This document shows positions 9,320 to 20,740 of a DNA stretch of 32,256 nucleotides, one piece after another. The stretch is from OMOG01 sp041485845. GTDB taxonomy: Bacteria > Acidobacteriota > Terriglobia > Bryobacterales > Bryobacteraceae. How positions within the stretch are numbered: the stretch's first letter is position 1; every line of letters begins with the position of its first letter. The notes under the pieces are model-generated. The model saw nothing but the letters and a program-made list of their open reading frames with translations. It searched no databases and was not told where the DNA came from. Both the position numbers and the translations under genes were made by a program. The stretch covers positions 1 through 32,256 of the forward strand of contig JBGPKH010000018.1 in the NCBI GenBank assembly GCA_041485845.1. The letters are read 5' to 3'.

Positions 9320-9343
9320 GGGGCGCTGCTTCGGCGGCGCCCC
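9320..9343 (+). promoter_or_regulatory. UUCG-capped hairpin between receptor and TPR genes
   Basis: A 10-bp GC-rich stem (9320-9329 with 9334-9343, one G-U pair) closes a TTCG loop flanked by C and G, the very stable cUUCGg tetraloop. It ends 11 bases before the TPR start codon and is followed by gcacctgtttt, which is not a proper U-tract. It could attenuate read-through, protect the 3' end of the receptor message or mask the TPR ribosome binding site. Confidence 0.6.
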
Positions 9344-9354
9344 GCACCTGTTTT

Positions 9355-12300
9355 ATGAGCATCCGGTTTTTCTCAGCCGCTCTTCTGATATTTGGAGTCG
9401 CGTCTCCGTTCTGCCTGGCGCAAGCCCCGCCGCCGGATGAGCGGGCGGAACTGGCGCGCGCGCTCAAGCTCCAGCAAGGCGGACAGGTGGAGCAAGCCAT
9501 CGCCGCCTACGAACGGCTGCTGAAACGGAACCCCTCTTCGGCGGAGGCTCACAACTGGCTGGGCGTAGCGTACCTTCAGAAAAACAGACTGGCGGACGCG
9601 GCGGCGGAGTTCCGGCAGGCGGTCAAGCTCAAGCCCGACTTCGCCCGCGCCTATAACAATCTCGGTTCGACCCTTGCCCAGTCGGGCGACATCGAGGAGG
9701 GCATTCAGGCGCTCCAGAAAGGCCTGAAGTACGCGCCCGGCGACCTGCAGTTGCGCATCAACATGGGGATGGCCCTGCGCTCCAGGGGCGATGCCGATGG
9801 CGCCCTGGGCTATTTCCAGGCGCTGCTGGCGGAACATGCGGACAGCCCCGAGCTGTTTTACCAGTACGGGCAAACGCGGCGGCAGAAGGGCGACCTGGAA
9901 GGCGCCATCGACGCCTTTGAGAAATCGCTCGATTTGAACTCCGAGGTGCAGGAGACCTACTACGGCCTCGGCCAGACCCTGAAGGAAGCCGGGGCGCGCG
10001 CCAACCGCGGACGCCGCGCGGCGCCGCAGCCATCCGAAGAAGTGAAGGCGGCCACGCGGGCGATTGCCCGCGGCGATCTTGCGCAGGCGCGGACGTCGCT
10101 CGAAACAGGCATCGCAGCTTCGCCTTCGGCCGAAGCGTACAACCTGCTGGGCTTCGTGCTGGGCCGCGCGGGCGATCTCAATGCCGCCATCGGGAAGCTG
10201 AACCAGGCCGTGTCGCTCGATCCCGCGTTGGCGGACGCGCGCTACAACCTGGGCGTTGCCTTGTGGTATCGGGGCGACCGGGCGAAGGCGGCGGCGGAAC
10301 TGGACGAAGCTCTCCGCCTCAATCCGGCGGCCGCCAACATCTACAGCTTTCGCGGAATGACCCTCCGTGAAACCGGCGATCTCGACGCCGCCCGCCGCAC
10401 GTTCGGGCGCGCCGTCGCGCTTAGCCCGCAATCGCCGCTGCCGTATTTCGATCTCGGCACGGTATTCCTGCGTCAGGGCCGCCTGGATCGGGCCGTGGGA
10501 CAGTTCGAAGCCGGGTTGAATTTGTCGGGCCGGAAGGGCTCGATTCCCGATCTCGACGTTGCCCTGGCCGAGCTTGGCAAAGCGCTCTCCGGCAAGCCGG
10601 ATCAGGCCGAGGGCTACAACGTGCTGGGCCGATTGTTGGGGGTTGCCGGAGCGGACGCGAACAAGGTGATGGCGGCGTTTCAGGAGGCCATCCGGTTGCG
10701 CCCCGATTATGCCGAGGCACGCAACAACCTGGGCTTGGTCTACGCGCAGGCCGGCGAGGACGAGAAAGCCGCCGCGGCGTTTCGGGAGGCGATCGGGCTG
10801 CTGCCGGAGTACGCCGATGCGCACCAGAACCTGGGGGCCGTGCTGACCGCTTCCGACGCGCCCGAAGCCGTCCGCGAGTTGGAAAAGGCGGTTACGCTTC
10901 GGCCCGGTTCGCTGAAGGCCCAGTACAACCTGGCGCTGGCATACGAAGCAAATCCTAAATACGGACCGCCGAAAGCCGTGGAGCAACTCAAGAAGTTGAT
11001 CGCGGCCGAACCCAAGTATCCACGCGCCGAATTTATGCTGGGCAGGATCTTGCTGCGGCAGGGCAACGTTCCGCAGGCTATCGAGCGCCTCGAAACCGCC
11101 GTGGCGCAGGAGCCCGGTTCCGGCGAAGCGCGGTATCAGCTAGGGCTGGCGCTGTCGCGGGCGGGGCGCGCGGCTGAAGGCGCGGCCGAGATTCAAAAGA
11201 GCCGCGGGCTGATCGCGGCCGGCGAAAGCGAGCAGGCCGCCGCTCTCGACCTGGCGGAGGCGAAGATTGCCATTGCTCGCGGCGAGACGGAACAGGCCCT
11301 CGCGAAACTGCGAAAAGTAATCGAGTTCCGGCCCAACGCCGCCGAGCCGTATTACTTGCTCGGCGCCGCACTCGCCCAGAAGGGCGGCCGCGTGGATGCC
11401 AGCGCGGCATTTCGCAAGGCGCTCGAAATCGATCCAGGCCACCAGGGCGCCAGGGAAGCGCTGGGCGCCGCCGATGATGTGGCGCGCATCGACGCCTTCG
11501 AGGGCCTGATCCGCAGCGGCAAGTTCGAGGAAGCGGAACGCGAGCTGCGCGCGTACTTGCAGGAGCACCCGAAATCATGGTGGGGCTGGTACGCGCTGGG
11601 TTACAGCCTGTACGGCCAGCGCAGGATTGGCGATTCCATCCAGGCGCTGGCACAATCCTTGCAGCTCAATGTGAACTATGCGGAAGCCCACAAGGTGCTG
11701 GGCCGCAACCTCATGGTGATCGGCCGTTTCGATGCCGCGAAGGTGGAATTCGAGCAGGGAGCGCGGCTCGATCCCAAGTCGCCCGAGATGCCCTACAACC
11801 TGGGAAAACTCTATTCCATGCAGGACAACTGGGCCGGCGCCAGGCAGCAGTTCGAGAACGCCATCCGGCTCGCCCCGTCCTACATGGAAGCGTTCGACGG
11901 GCTCGGCCTGGCCCTGGAATCGCTGGGCGACGACGCCGGCGCAACGGCCGGCTATAAGAAGTCCATCGAGCTGAACGAGGCGCGGAACGGCTCGTTCGCA
12001 TCTCCCTACGTGAACATGAGCGCGCTCTCGAATCGCGCGGGCGATCGCGACGCCGCACTGGAGTACGCGCGCCAGGCGCTGGCGGTGGACCCGAAGTCGG
12101 ACAGAGCCCTGTTTCAAATGGCCAAGGCGCGCGAGTACCAGGGTGACCTCGCCTCCGCGGCCGGCGCGCTGGAACGCGCCATTGCGATCAACCCGCGCGT
12201 CTCGTCCTACTTTTACGTGCTGGCTACGGTCTATCGGAAGCTCGGCAAAGCGGACGAGAGCCGGCGTGCCATGGAGTCATTCACCAAACTGGATCGCGAA

Positions 12301-12360
12301 TCCAACGAGCTGGAACAGAAGCGCCGCGAGGCCCGCCGCCCGGAAGGCGCGCATGAGTGA
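9355..12360 (+). CDS. Exported TPR-repeat protein
   Basis: A 1001-residue protein with an N-terminal signal peptide (MSIRFFSAALLIFGVASPFCLAQ, cleavage likely after residue 23) and then tetratricopeptide repeats to the end. Typical units read A-H-N-W-L-G, A-Y-N-N-L-G and Y-A-E-A with Pro-Asp turns; I estimate more than 20 units. It is probably a periplasmic scaffold for protein-protein contact. The ATG at 9355 is preferred because the signal peptide starts there, although no Shine-Dalgarno is visible in cacctgtttt and a strong hairpin sits just upstream. The last codons overlap the next gene by 8 bases, so the product is probably made together with the CRTAC1-like proteins. The specific partner is unknown. 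Confidence 0.93.
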   Translation: MSIRFFSAALLIFGVASPFCLAQAPPPDERAELARALKLQQGGQVEQAIAAYERLLKRNPSSAEAHNWLGVAYLQKNRLADAAAEFRQAVKLKPDFARAYNNLGSTLAQSGDIEEGIQALQKGLKYAPGDLQLRINMGMALRSRGDADGALGYFQALLAEHADSPELFYQYGQTRRQKGDLEGAIDAFEKSLDLNSEVQETYYGLGQTLKEAGARANRGRRAAPQPSEEVKAATRAIARGDLAQARTSLETGIAASPSAEAYNLLGFVLGRAGDLNAAIGKLNQAVSLDPALADARYNLGVALWYRGDRAKAAAELDEALRLNPAAANIYSFRGMTLRETGDLDAARRTFGRAVALSPQSPLPYFDLGTVFLRQGRLDRAVGQFEAGLNLSGRKGSIPDLDVALAELGKALSGKPDQAEGYNVLGRLLGVAGADANKVMAAFQEAIRLRPDYAEARNNLGLVYAQAGEDEKAAAAFREAIGLLPEYADAHQNLGAVLTASDAPEAVRELEKAVTLRPGSLKAQYNLALAYEANPKYGPPKAVEQLKKLIAAEPKYPRAEFMLGRILLRQGNVPQAIERLETAVAQEPGSGEARYQLGLALSRAGRAAEGAAEIQKSRGLIAAGESEQAAALDLAEAKIAIARGETEQALAKLRKVIEFRPNAAEPYYLLGAALAQKGGRVDASAAFRKALEIDPGHQGAREALGAADDVARIDAFEGLIRSGKFEEAERELRAYLQEHPKSWWGWYALGYSLYGQRRIGDSIQALAQSLQLNVNYAEAHKVLGRNLMVIGRFDAAKVEFEQGARLDPKSPEMPYNLGKLYSMQDNWAGARQQFENAIRLAPSYMEAFDGLGLALESLGDDAGATAGYKKSIELNEARNGSFASPYVNMSALSNRAGDRDAALEYARQALAVDPKSDRALFQMAKAREYQGDLASAAGALERAIAINPRVSSYFYVLATVYRKLGKADESRRAMESFTKLDRESNELEQKRREARRPEGAHE

Positions 12361-14128
12361 GCCTCCTTCGCGCAGGCGCTTTTTTCAATTGGCGGGATCC
12401 ATCCCGGCGGGCGTTTTGGCGCGTCGCGCCGCCGCCGGCACAGCGGGCGTGACGTTCACCGATATCGCCGTGCAAGCGGGGATCGCGGGCGCGCGCAACA
12501 TCTCGGGTGCGGCGGAAAACAAGCAGTTCCTTCTCGAGGAGATGGGCTGCGGCGTCGCCATCATGGACTACGATAACGACGGGTGGCCCGACATTTTCCT
12601 GGTGAACGGCTCGACGTTCGATACGGCGCGCGCGGGCCGCAAGCCCACCAGCTACCTGTTCCACAATAATCGCGACGGCACCTTCACCGACGTGACGCGG
12701 AAGGCCGGGCTGACCCACGTAGGGTGGGGCCAGTCCTGCTGCATCGGCGACTTCGATAACGACGGCTACGACGACCTGTTTGTCTCTTATTGGGGGCGCA
12801 ATGTGCTGTACCACAACAACGGTGACGGCACGTTCACCGACGTATCCGGGAAGGCCGGCGTGGGGGGGGCCGCGAACCGCTGGGGCGCGGGCTGCTGCTT
12901 CCTCGACTACAACCGCGACGGCCGCCTGGACCTGTTTGTGGCGAATTACGTGGCGTTTGACCCGGCGCGCGCGCCGCGCCCCGGCGATTCCCTCTACTGC
13001 CGCTACGGCCAGATCCCCGTGCCCTGCGGCCCGCAGGGCTTCGGAGGCGGCACGAACCTGCTCTATCGCAATCGCGGCGATGGGACTTTTGAAGACGTGT
13101 CCGGGAAATCCGGGATCGCGAACCCGCGCGGTCCTGCCGGGACCGGTTTCGTGAAGAACAACTGGCGGCCCTCGGGATCGTACGGCATGGGTGCGGTCGC
13201 GGCCGATTTCGATAACGATGGCTGGCCCGATATCTACGTCGCCTGCGACACCGCTCCGAGCCTGCTCTATCACAACAACCAGGACGGCACCTTCAGCGAA
13301 GTGGGCGTGGCGGCGGGCTGCGCCTTCGACGAAAACGGCGTCGCGCTCTCCGGCATGGGCGCCGGGATTGCCGACTACGACGGCGACGGGTGGCTGGACA
13401 TCGTTCGAACCAACTTCACCGGCCAGGTGACGGTCCTCTACCGCAACAACGGCGACGGCACGTTTCACGATGCCACCCTCGATGGCGGTCTGGGGATCAA
13501 CACCAGGTACGTCGGCTTCGGCGTGGGATTCCTGGATTTCGACAACGACGGCCGCCAGGATATTTTCATCGCCAACGGGCACGTGTACCCGCAAATCGCC
13601 GGCCGCAAGCTCCATGTGACGTACAGGCAGCCGCGGTTGCTCTATCGCAACCTGGGCAACGGCCGCTTCCAGGACGTTTCCGCGAGCGCCGGGCCGGGGA
13701 TTACGGCGGCCAACCTCGGCCGCGGCTGCGCCTTCGGCGATCTGGATAACGACGGCGACATCGATATCGTGGTGAACAATCTCGACGGGCCGCCGTCCCT
13801 GCTGCGCAATGATGGCGGCAACCGCAACAACTGGCTGCTCGTCAAGTGCGTCGGGACGCGTTCGAACCGCAGCGCGATTGGCGCGCGCGTGCGTGTGGCG
13901 GCCGGCGAACTGGCGCAGATCGGCGAGGTGATGAGCGGGTCCGGCTACTACTCGCAAAACGACCTCCGGCTCCACTTCGGCCTGGGCACGGCGAAGCGGG
14001 TGGACGCTGTAGAGGTGGCCTGGCCTTCGGGATCCAAGGAGTCGTTCCGCGATGTCCAACCCAACCAGTTGCTGGTGATCCGGGAAGCGGAGGGAATCGT
14101 ACGGCGGGAAAGGTTCAGGGGCAAGTAG
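12353..14128 (+). CDS. CRTAC1-family protein 1 (FG-GAP/VCBS repeats plus UnbV_ASPIC domain), Tat-like signal
   Basis: A 591-residue secreted protein. The N-terminus SRRRFFQLAG resembles a twin-arginine signal, followed by a short hydrophobic stretch. From about residue 35 it has repeated FG-GAP/VCBS blades of the form DYDNDGWPDIF...NNRDGTFTDV, with calcium-loop-like D-x-D-x-D-G; together they should make a beta-propeller. The last 100 residues are the UnbV/ASPIC domain (SNRSAIGARV ... LHFGLG ... VEVAWPSG). The start ATG at 12353 overlaps the TPR stop by 8 bases. Function of this family in bacteria is unsettled; with a TonB receptor and a TPR protein in one operon, a role in handling an extracytoplasmic ligand is an inference. 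Confidence 0.92.
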   Translation: MSEPPSRRRFFQLAGSIPAGVLARRAAAGTAGVTFTDIAVQAGIAGARNISGAAENKQFLLEEMGCGVAIMDYDNDGWPDIFLVNGSTFDTARAGRKPTSYLFHNNRDGTFTDVTRKAGLTHVGWGQSCCIGDFDNDGYDDLFVSYWGRNVLYHNNGDGTFTDVSGKAGVGGAANRWGAGCCFLDYNRDGRLDLFVANYVAFDPARAPRPGDSLYCRYGQIPVPCGPQGFGGGTNLLYRNRGDGTFEDVSGKSGIANPRGPAGTGFVKNNWRPSGSYGMGAVAADFDNDGWPDIYVACDTAPSLLYHNNQDGTFSEVGVAAGCAFDENGVALSGMGAGIADYDGDGWLDIVRTNFTGQVTVLYRNNGDGTFHDATLDGGLGINTRYVGFGVGFLDFDNDGRQDIFIANGHVYPQIAGRKLHVTYRQPRLLYRNLGNGRFQDVSASAGPGITAANLGRGCAFGDLDNDGDIDIVVNNLDGPPSLLRNDGGNRNNWLLVKCVGTRSNRSAIGARVRVAAGELAQIGEVMSGSGYYSQNDLRLHFGLGTAKRVDAVEVAWPSGSKESFRDVQPNQLLVIREAEGIVRRERFRGK

Positions 14129-15797
14129 TGCGTCGTCGCGCCGGTTGGCTGACTCTCGCCCTGTTGTGCAGCGCGCTGGCTGCCGGCACCGGGGTGCAAT
14201 TGGTAAACGCCACCGCCGATGCGAAGCTCGATTTCACCCAGGCCAACTCGCCGACCGGCAGCAAATATCTTCCGGAGACAATGGGCGGCGGGGTGGCATT
14301 GCTCGATTACAACAACGACGGCCGCCTCGATATCTTCTTCGTGAACGGCGCCAAAATCGACGACCCGATGCCGCCCGGAAGGCTGCCCGACAAGTCAGAA
14401 CGCAAATACTGGAACCGCCTCTACCGCCAGAATCCCGACGGCGCCTTCACCGATGTCACCGAAAAGGCCGGCCTGACCGGAATGCCGCAGAACCGCTACG
14501 GGATGGGAGTGGCGGTGGGCGATTTCGACAACGACGGCTTCGAAGACCTATACGTCACCGGCTATGGCGGCAACACCCTGTACCATAACAACGGCGACGG
14601 CGCCTTCACCGACGTCACCGCCAAAGCCGGGGTCGCGAGCAGCGGATGGAGCACCAGTGCGGGCTTCTTCGACTACGACAACGACGGCAGGCTCGACCTC
14701 TTCGTCACCCGTTACGTGGAGTGGAGCTTCGAGGACACGCGCTTCTGCGGCGAGCGCCAGCCCGGCGGCCGCGCCTACTGCCATCCCGACAATTACCCGG
14801 GCATCGCCAACGTGCTCTACCACAACAACGGCGACGGGACGTTCACCGAGGTGTCGCAAAAGGCGGGAATCGCCAACCCCGCGGGCAAGTCGTTGGGCGT
14901 AGCCTTCGCCGACTTCGATGGAGACGGGTGGACCGACATCTACGTCGCCAACGATTCGGTCCAGTGCTTTCTCTACCGCAACAACCACGACGGCACGTTC
15001 ACCGACGTCTCCTTAACGGCCGGCGTCGGCTTCAATGAAGATGGCAGGACATTCGCCGGCATGGGAGTGGATTTCGCCGACTACGACAACGACGGCCGTC
15101 CCGATATCATCGTGACCGACCTTTCCGGCCAGCGGTACGTGCTGTACAAAAACAACGGCGACGGCGCCTTCACCGACGTAACCGACCAGTCGGGTGTCGG
15201 CCGGGCGACGCTGAAATACTCCGGCTGGAGCACCCGCTTTGTGGACCTCGACAATGACGGATGGAAGGACTTATTTATAGCCCAAGGCCATGTAATGGAT
15301 AACGTCCACATAACATCACCTGACTTGCAATATCTTCAGCCGCCGCTGCTGCTTCACAACTTACAGGGACGCTTCACCGCGATAGACGGCGGTCCCGGGC
15401 TGAAAGGCGCCTGGGCCGGCCGGGGAGCGGCATTCGGCGACATCGACAATGATGGCGACATCGATATCGTTGTGAGTAACATCGGACAGAAGGCGTACCT
15501 GCTGCGCAACGATGGCGGCAATCGCAACGGCTGGATTGGCATTCGCGCCAAGGGCAGGAAATCGAACCGCGACGGCATCGGGTGCCGCGTCAAAGTAACT
15601 TCCCCGTCGGGTCTGACACAGCATTATACGATCAACACCGCGGCAGGGTATCTTTCGGCCAGCGACAAGCGCCTCATCGTCGGGATCGGGAGCGACAGGC
15701 TGGCAAAGGCCGTGGAGATACGATGGCCGTCCGGCGCCGTTCAGCGGTTCGACAACGTTGCTTCCGGCAAGACCCTCGACGCCGTAGAGCCACTCCC

Positions 15798-15801
<4 letters not shown>
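14128..15801 (+). CDS. CRTAC1-family protein 2 (FG-GAP/VCBS repeats plus UnbV_ASPIC domain)
   Basis: A 557-residue paralogue of its two neighbours. The start is taken as GTG at 14128, which shares one base with the TAG stop of the preceding gene and gives RRRAGWLTLALLCSALAAG, a Sec-type signal peptide. No ATG is available near the signal. Beta-propeller repeats with DYNNDGRLDIFF and NNGDGAFTDV follow, then the UnbV/ASPIC domain near the end (KSNRDGIGCRV, RLIVGIG, VEIRWPSG). The stop overlaps the next start by four bases (ATGA). The tight coupling implies equal expression of the three copies and possibly a hetero-oligomer, which is an inference. Confidence 0.9.
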
Positions 15802-17540
<1,739 letters not shown>

Positions 17541-17736
17541 ATCAGTGCGCCGGTACGGGGACCCGGCTGGGATCCCGGAGTGGCGCATCCGCGAATAAAG
17601 CCGCTCGCAAGCCGCCATCGGGCGACCGGGCGAACGCGCGGCGGAGTCCGGCGAATCGACTGCCGCGCCGCGGGCGCTCCGCGGTGTCCGAGAGCGCGTT
17701 TGATTAACATCGGCGGGCGCGGTTTATCGGCGCCGC

Positions 17737-18060
17737 GTGCCTAATTATGCCAAGCTGAAGGAGATCGGCTCGCGTCCCGCCGCCGCCCTTCCCGGGAACG
17801 CGGCCATCTTGCAATATCTGCGCGCCGTGGACGCACATTTGGGTATACGCTCACACATCGACACTTCGTCCACCGATGCCAATATCCCGCTCTCCCTGGG
17901 GATCCCGGCCCTGTCGATCGGCGCCGGCGGCATCGGTGGAGGCGCCCACACCGCGCAGGAGTGGTTCCGGCCGGAGGGGCGCGACCTCGGCCTGAAGCGC
18001 ACCTTCCTCACCTTGCTGATGCTCATGCGCAATGCCGCAAACGGCGGACCCGGCAAGTGA
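17737..18060 (+). pseudogene. C-terminal remnant of an M20-family metallopeptidase
   Basis: About 107 codons open from GTG 17737. The product aligns by eye with the last quarter of M20/M25/M40 metallo-hydrolases: SSTDANIPLSLGIPALSIG followed by GGGAHTAQEWF, which includes the last zinc-ligand His region. The family is normally about 400-450 residues. The N-terminal metal site and the dimerisation domain are missing, and nothing recognisable lies between 17541 and 17736. It therefore cannot be an active peptidase alone. Its TGA overlaps the GTG start of the transporter gene (GTGA), so the fragment may persist because its translation feeds the downstream gene. Confidence 0.65.
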
Positions 18061-18962
18061 ATCTTCGCAAAGCCGACGCAGCCCTCCTTTTTAATACCGT
18101 GGTCTGGGGCGCCACATTCGTTCTGGTCAAATCCGCCATGAGCGATGTCTCGCCGATCCTGTTCCTGGCGATGCGTTTCTCCCTCGCCGCCCTGGCGCTT
18201 CTGGCGCTCGCCGTTAACCGCTCCGCCCTGCTGCGCTTGCCTGGCGCCGGGCGGGGTCCATGGCCGTGGAAGGCTGCGGGCGCGGGCACCCTCGCCGGGG
18301 CCTTCCTGTTTGGCGGTTACGCGATGCAAACGATCGGCCTACGGTTCACTTCCGCGCCGAAATCGGCATTTCTGACCGGTCTGACGTCGGTGATGGTACC
18401 TTTGCTCGGTGCGCTCGTCTATAAGAACAGACCCCAGGTTTCCGAGGTGGTTGGGGTGCTCGTGGCCACAGCCGGCTTGGGTCTGATGACCCTCGAAGGT
18501 GTCACCGGTTCCATTGGCCGGGGCGATGCGCTGACGCTTCTCGGCGCCGTCGCATTCGCCGCGTACATCGTCACGCTAGGCCACTTTTCCGGGCGGATGA
18601 GCTTCGAACTATTGTCAGTCACCCAGATAGCCGCTGCCGCGCTGTTGGCGCTCTCCCTGTTCTGGTGGGCGGAAACGCCCCGTGTGGAGTGGCGTCCGGC
18701 GGTGGTCTGGGCCATACTGGTTACAGGGTTGGTCTGCACTGCCCTGGCGTTCACCATTCAGGCGTGGGCCCAGCAATACACCACCGCGACCAGGACGGCC
18801 CTGATCTACATGCTGGAACCCGTATTTGCCTGGATAACGTCGTTTTTGGTAGCGGGTGAGGGCCTCTCGGGGCGCGCTGCCGTGGGCGCGGCTCTCATCT
18901 TGAGCGGAGTACTGTTGGTGGAAATGAAACCGTTGAATTCCCGGCCACATCCATCACAATAG
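18057..18962 (+). CDS. DMT-superfamily transporter (EamA family)
   Basis: An inner-membrane transporter of 301 residues with about ten hydrophobic helices in two EamA halves. The first half has NTVVWGATFVLVKSAMSDVSP and LAMRFSLAALALLAL, and the second ends in YMLEPVFAWITSFLVAGEGL, both typical of drug/metabolite transporters. The start is GTG 18057, which begins NLRKADAALLFNTVVWG just before the first helix and overlaps the M20 remnant stop by four bases. Upstream ATG codons would add a non-hydrophobic, Arg-rich extension. Substrate is not predictable; EamA proteins export amino acids, metabolites or drugs. Confidence 0.9.
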   Translation: MNLRKADAALLFNTVVWGATFVLVKSAMSDVSPILFLAMRFSLAALALLALAVNRSALLRLPGAGRGPWPWKAAGAGTLAGAFLFGGYAMQTIGLRFTSAPKSAFLTGLTSVMVPLLGALVYKNRPQVSEVVGVLVATAGLGLMTLEGVTGSIGRGDALTLLGAVAFAAYIVTLGHFSGRMSFELLSVTQIAAAALLALSLFWWAETPRVEWRPAVVWAILVTGLVCTALAFTIQAWAQQYTTATRTALIYMLEPVFAWITSFLVAGEGLSGRAAVGAALILSGVLLVEMKPLNSRPHPSQ

Positions 18963-18964
18963 CG

Positions 18965-18993
18965 ATTGCCGGAGGAATATAATATTTTCCGGC
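18965..18993 (+). promoter_or_regulatory. Candidate promoter and dyad for the HtrA gene
   Basis: A perfect TATAAT at 18978-18983 lies in a short AT-rich island between the transporter stop and the protease start. It sits inside an imperfect dyad with arms CCGGA and TCCGG at about 18969-18992. No good TTGACA is found 16-18 bases upstream, which may mean an activator or an alternative sigma factor is needed. Confidence 0.4.
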
Positions 18994-19024
18994 TGCATGT
19001 CCACAGAGGAGTAAAAGAGAACCC

Positions 19025-20647
19025 ATGAATTTCTTCGACAAGTTGCGCACGCAGAAGCTGCTTTCGTTTACGTTGATCCTGTTCACGCTGTCGATCGGTA
19101 TCGTGATCGGTACCTTGATCAACTCGGGCGTCAAAGCAGCAAAAGATCAACCGACGGCGGCGCCCGGCGCGACGCCGCTGGTCATTCCCAACCCTGTTGA
19201 GCTTTCCAACACGTTCAGCCAGATTGCGAAGCAGGTAGAACCATCGGTGGTGAACATTTCCACCACCTATTTGCCCAAAGTCCCCACACGGACTCGTAAC
19301 AATAACCCCAATCGCCGCCAGTTGATTCCTCCCGATGAGGACGACCAGGGCGATACCAACGGCGGGATGGACGATTTCCTGAACCGTTTCTTCGGTAACC
19401 CGTTCGGGCAGGGAAATCCCGAACTGGGCCAGCGTCGAGGCTCAGCTCTGGGCTCCGGCGTGGTGGTGGATAAGGCCGGCTACATTCTCACCAACAACCA
19501 TGTGGTCGACAAGGCCGACCGCATCCAGGTGAAGTTCACCGGCGACCCCACGGAGTACGATGCCAAGGTAATTGGCGTCGACGCCCCCACCGACCTCGCG
19601 GTGATCCGCGTCGAAGGCAAGCATAACCTGAGCCCTGCCAAGATCGGCAATTCCGATGCCGTGCAAGTGGGCGACTGGTGCGTGGCCATCGGCTCCCCGT
19701 TTGGATTCCAGGCTACCGTGACCGCGGGTATCATCAGCGCCAAAGAGCGCGACGTCGATCCGCAACAGCAGTTCCAGCATTTCCTGCAGACCGACGCGGC
19801 CATCAACCCCGGCAATAGCGGCGGCCCTCTGCTCAACATCCGCGGCGAAGTGATCGGCATCAACACCGCGATCGCGTCCCGCTCGGGCGGATACCAGGGA
19901 ATCGGCTTCGCCATGCCGATGAACATGGCGGCTACGGTCTACAACGAGATCATCAAGAACGGCAAGGTGGTTCGCGGCTCTATCGGCATCACTTTCTCGT
20001 CCGATCCGGAGCAGGCGCGTTCGCTGCTGAAGGCCTACGGCGGCGTCGGCGATGGCGTCTTCGTGGGGAGCGTGGCTCCCGGCGGACCTGCCGAAAAGGC
20101 CGGCCTGAAAGAGCGCGACATCATCACCGCCATCAATGGCAAGCCGGTGCATGACGGCGGCGACCTGGTGAACACCGTGGTGGCCACTCAGGTCGGCAAT
20201 ACCGTCAACCTCACGGTTCTGCGCGGCGGCAAGCACGAGAACTTCAAGGTGGTGGTCGGCAATCTCGCCCAGATCTTCCCGGACCGCTTTGGCAGCCCGT
20301 CCGACAAGGAACAGGTCAAGCCCGAAGGCGCCACCGTGAGCTTCGGCATGTCGATCCAGAACCTGAGCGAGCAATGGCGCCAGAGCCACAACCTCAAGCA
20401 GACCGGCGGCATCCTCATCGCCGAAGTGGAGCCCAGTTCCTTTGCCGAGGATGTCGGGTTGCGCCAGAACGATGTGCTCACGGACATCAACCAGACGCCC
20501 ATCAGCTCCACCGACGACGTGAAGAAGCTGCAGTCTGCCCTGAAGCCGGGTGATGCAGTCGCCTTCCGCGTGATGCGGCGGACCGGCCGGAACGGCGAAT
20601 GGGCCTCTCAGTTCCTGGCGGGTGCACTGCCAGGCAATTCGCGCTAA
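19025..20647 (+). CDS. HtrA/DegQ (Do-family) periplasmic serine protease
   Basis: A membrane-anchored or exported protein quality-control protease of 540 residues, normal for DegP/DegQ with two PDZ domains. Residues 12-33 are a hydrophobic signal/anchor. The trypsin-like domain covers about 65-300 with catalytic triad His159 (TNNHVV), Asp190 (APTDLAV) and Ser265 (GNSGGPL). PDZ1 is about 310-410 (PAEKAGLKERDIITAING) and PDZ2 about 430-535 (FAEDVGLRQNDVLTDIN). The ATG at 19025 has AGGAG at 19006-19010, a rather long spacing, with a purine-rich stretch in between. It is followed by a strong intrinsic terminator, so it is probably monocistronic. The gene is expected to respond to envelope stress, which fits a genome rich in large outer-membrane receptors. 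Confidence 0.95.
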   Translation: MNFFDKLRTQKLLSFTLILFTLSIGIVIGTLINSGVKAAKDQPTAAPGATPLVIPNPVELSNTFSQIAKQVEPSVVNISTTYLPKVPTRTRNNNPNRRQLIPPDEDDQGDTNGGMDDFLNRFFGNPFGQGNPELGQRRGSALGSGVVVDKAGYILTNNHVVDKADRIQVKFTGDPTEYDAKVIGVDAPTDLAVIRVEGKHNLSPAKIGNSDAVQVGDWCVAIGSPFGFQATVTAGIISAKERDVDPQQQFQHFLQTDAAINPGNSGGPLLNIRGEVIGINTAIASRSGGYQGIGFAMPMNMAATVYNEIIKNGKVVRGSIGITFSSDPEQARSLLKAYGGVGDGVFVGSVAPGGPAEKAGLKERDIITAINGKPVHDGGDLVNTVVATQVGNTVNLTVLRGGKHENFKVVVGNLAQIFPDRFGSPSDKEQVKPEGATVSFGMSIQNLSEQWRQSHNLKQTGGILIAEVEPSSFAEDVGLRQNDVLTDINQTPISSTDDVKKLQSALKPGDAVAFRVMRRTGRNGEWASQFLAGALPGNSR

Positions 20648-20675
20648 GCCACATCTACCGCTTTCCTTAGCAACT

Positions 20676-20705
20676 GGCGGCCGGGTGACCCCGGCCGCCT
20701 TTTTT
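20676..20705 (+). terminator. Rho-independent terminator after the HtrA gene
   Basis: A perfect 10-bp GC stem (20676-20685 with 20690-20699) with the loop TGAC is followed directly by six T residues (20700-20705). It lies 29 bases after the htrA-like stop codon. It is the clearest intrinsic terminator in the window. Confidence 0.92.
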
Positions 20706-20740
20706 GGGTGGGCAGAGCTGATAAAATAGACTGAACTGGA

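Noticed and set aside
12281..14059. A 592-codon open frame on the minus strand
   Set aside because: Antisense shadow of the first CRTAC1-like gene; its repeats are the reverse complement of the propeller repeats.
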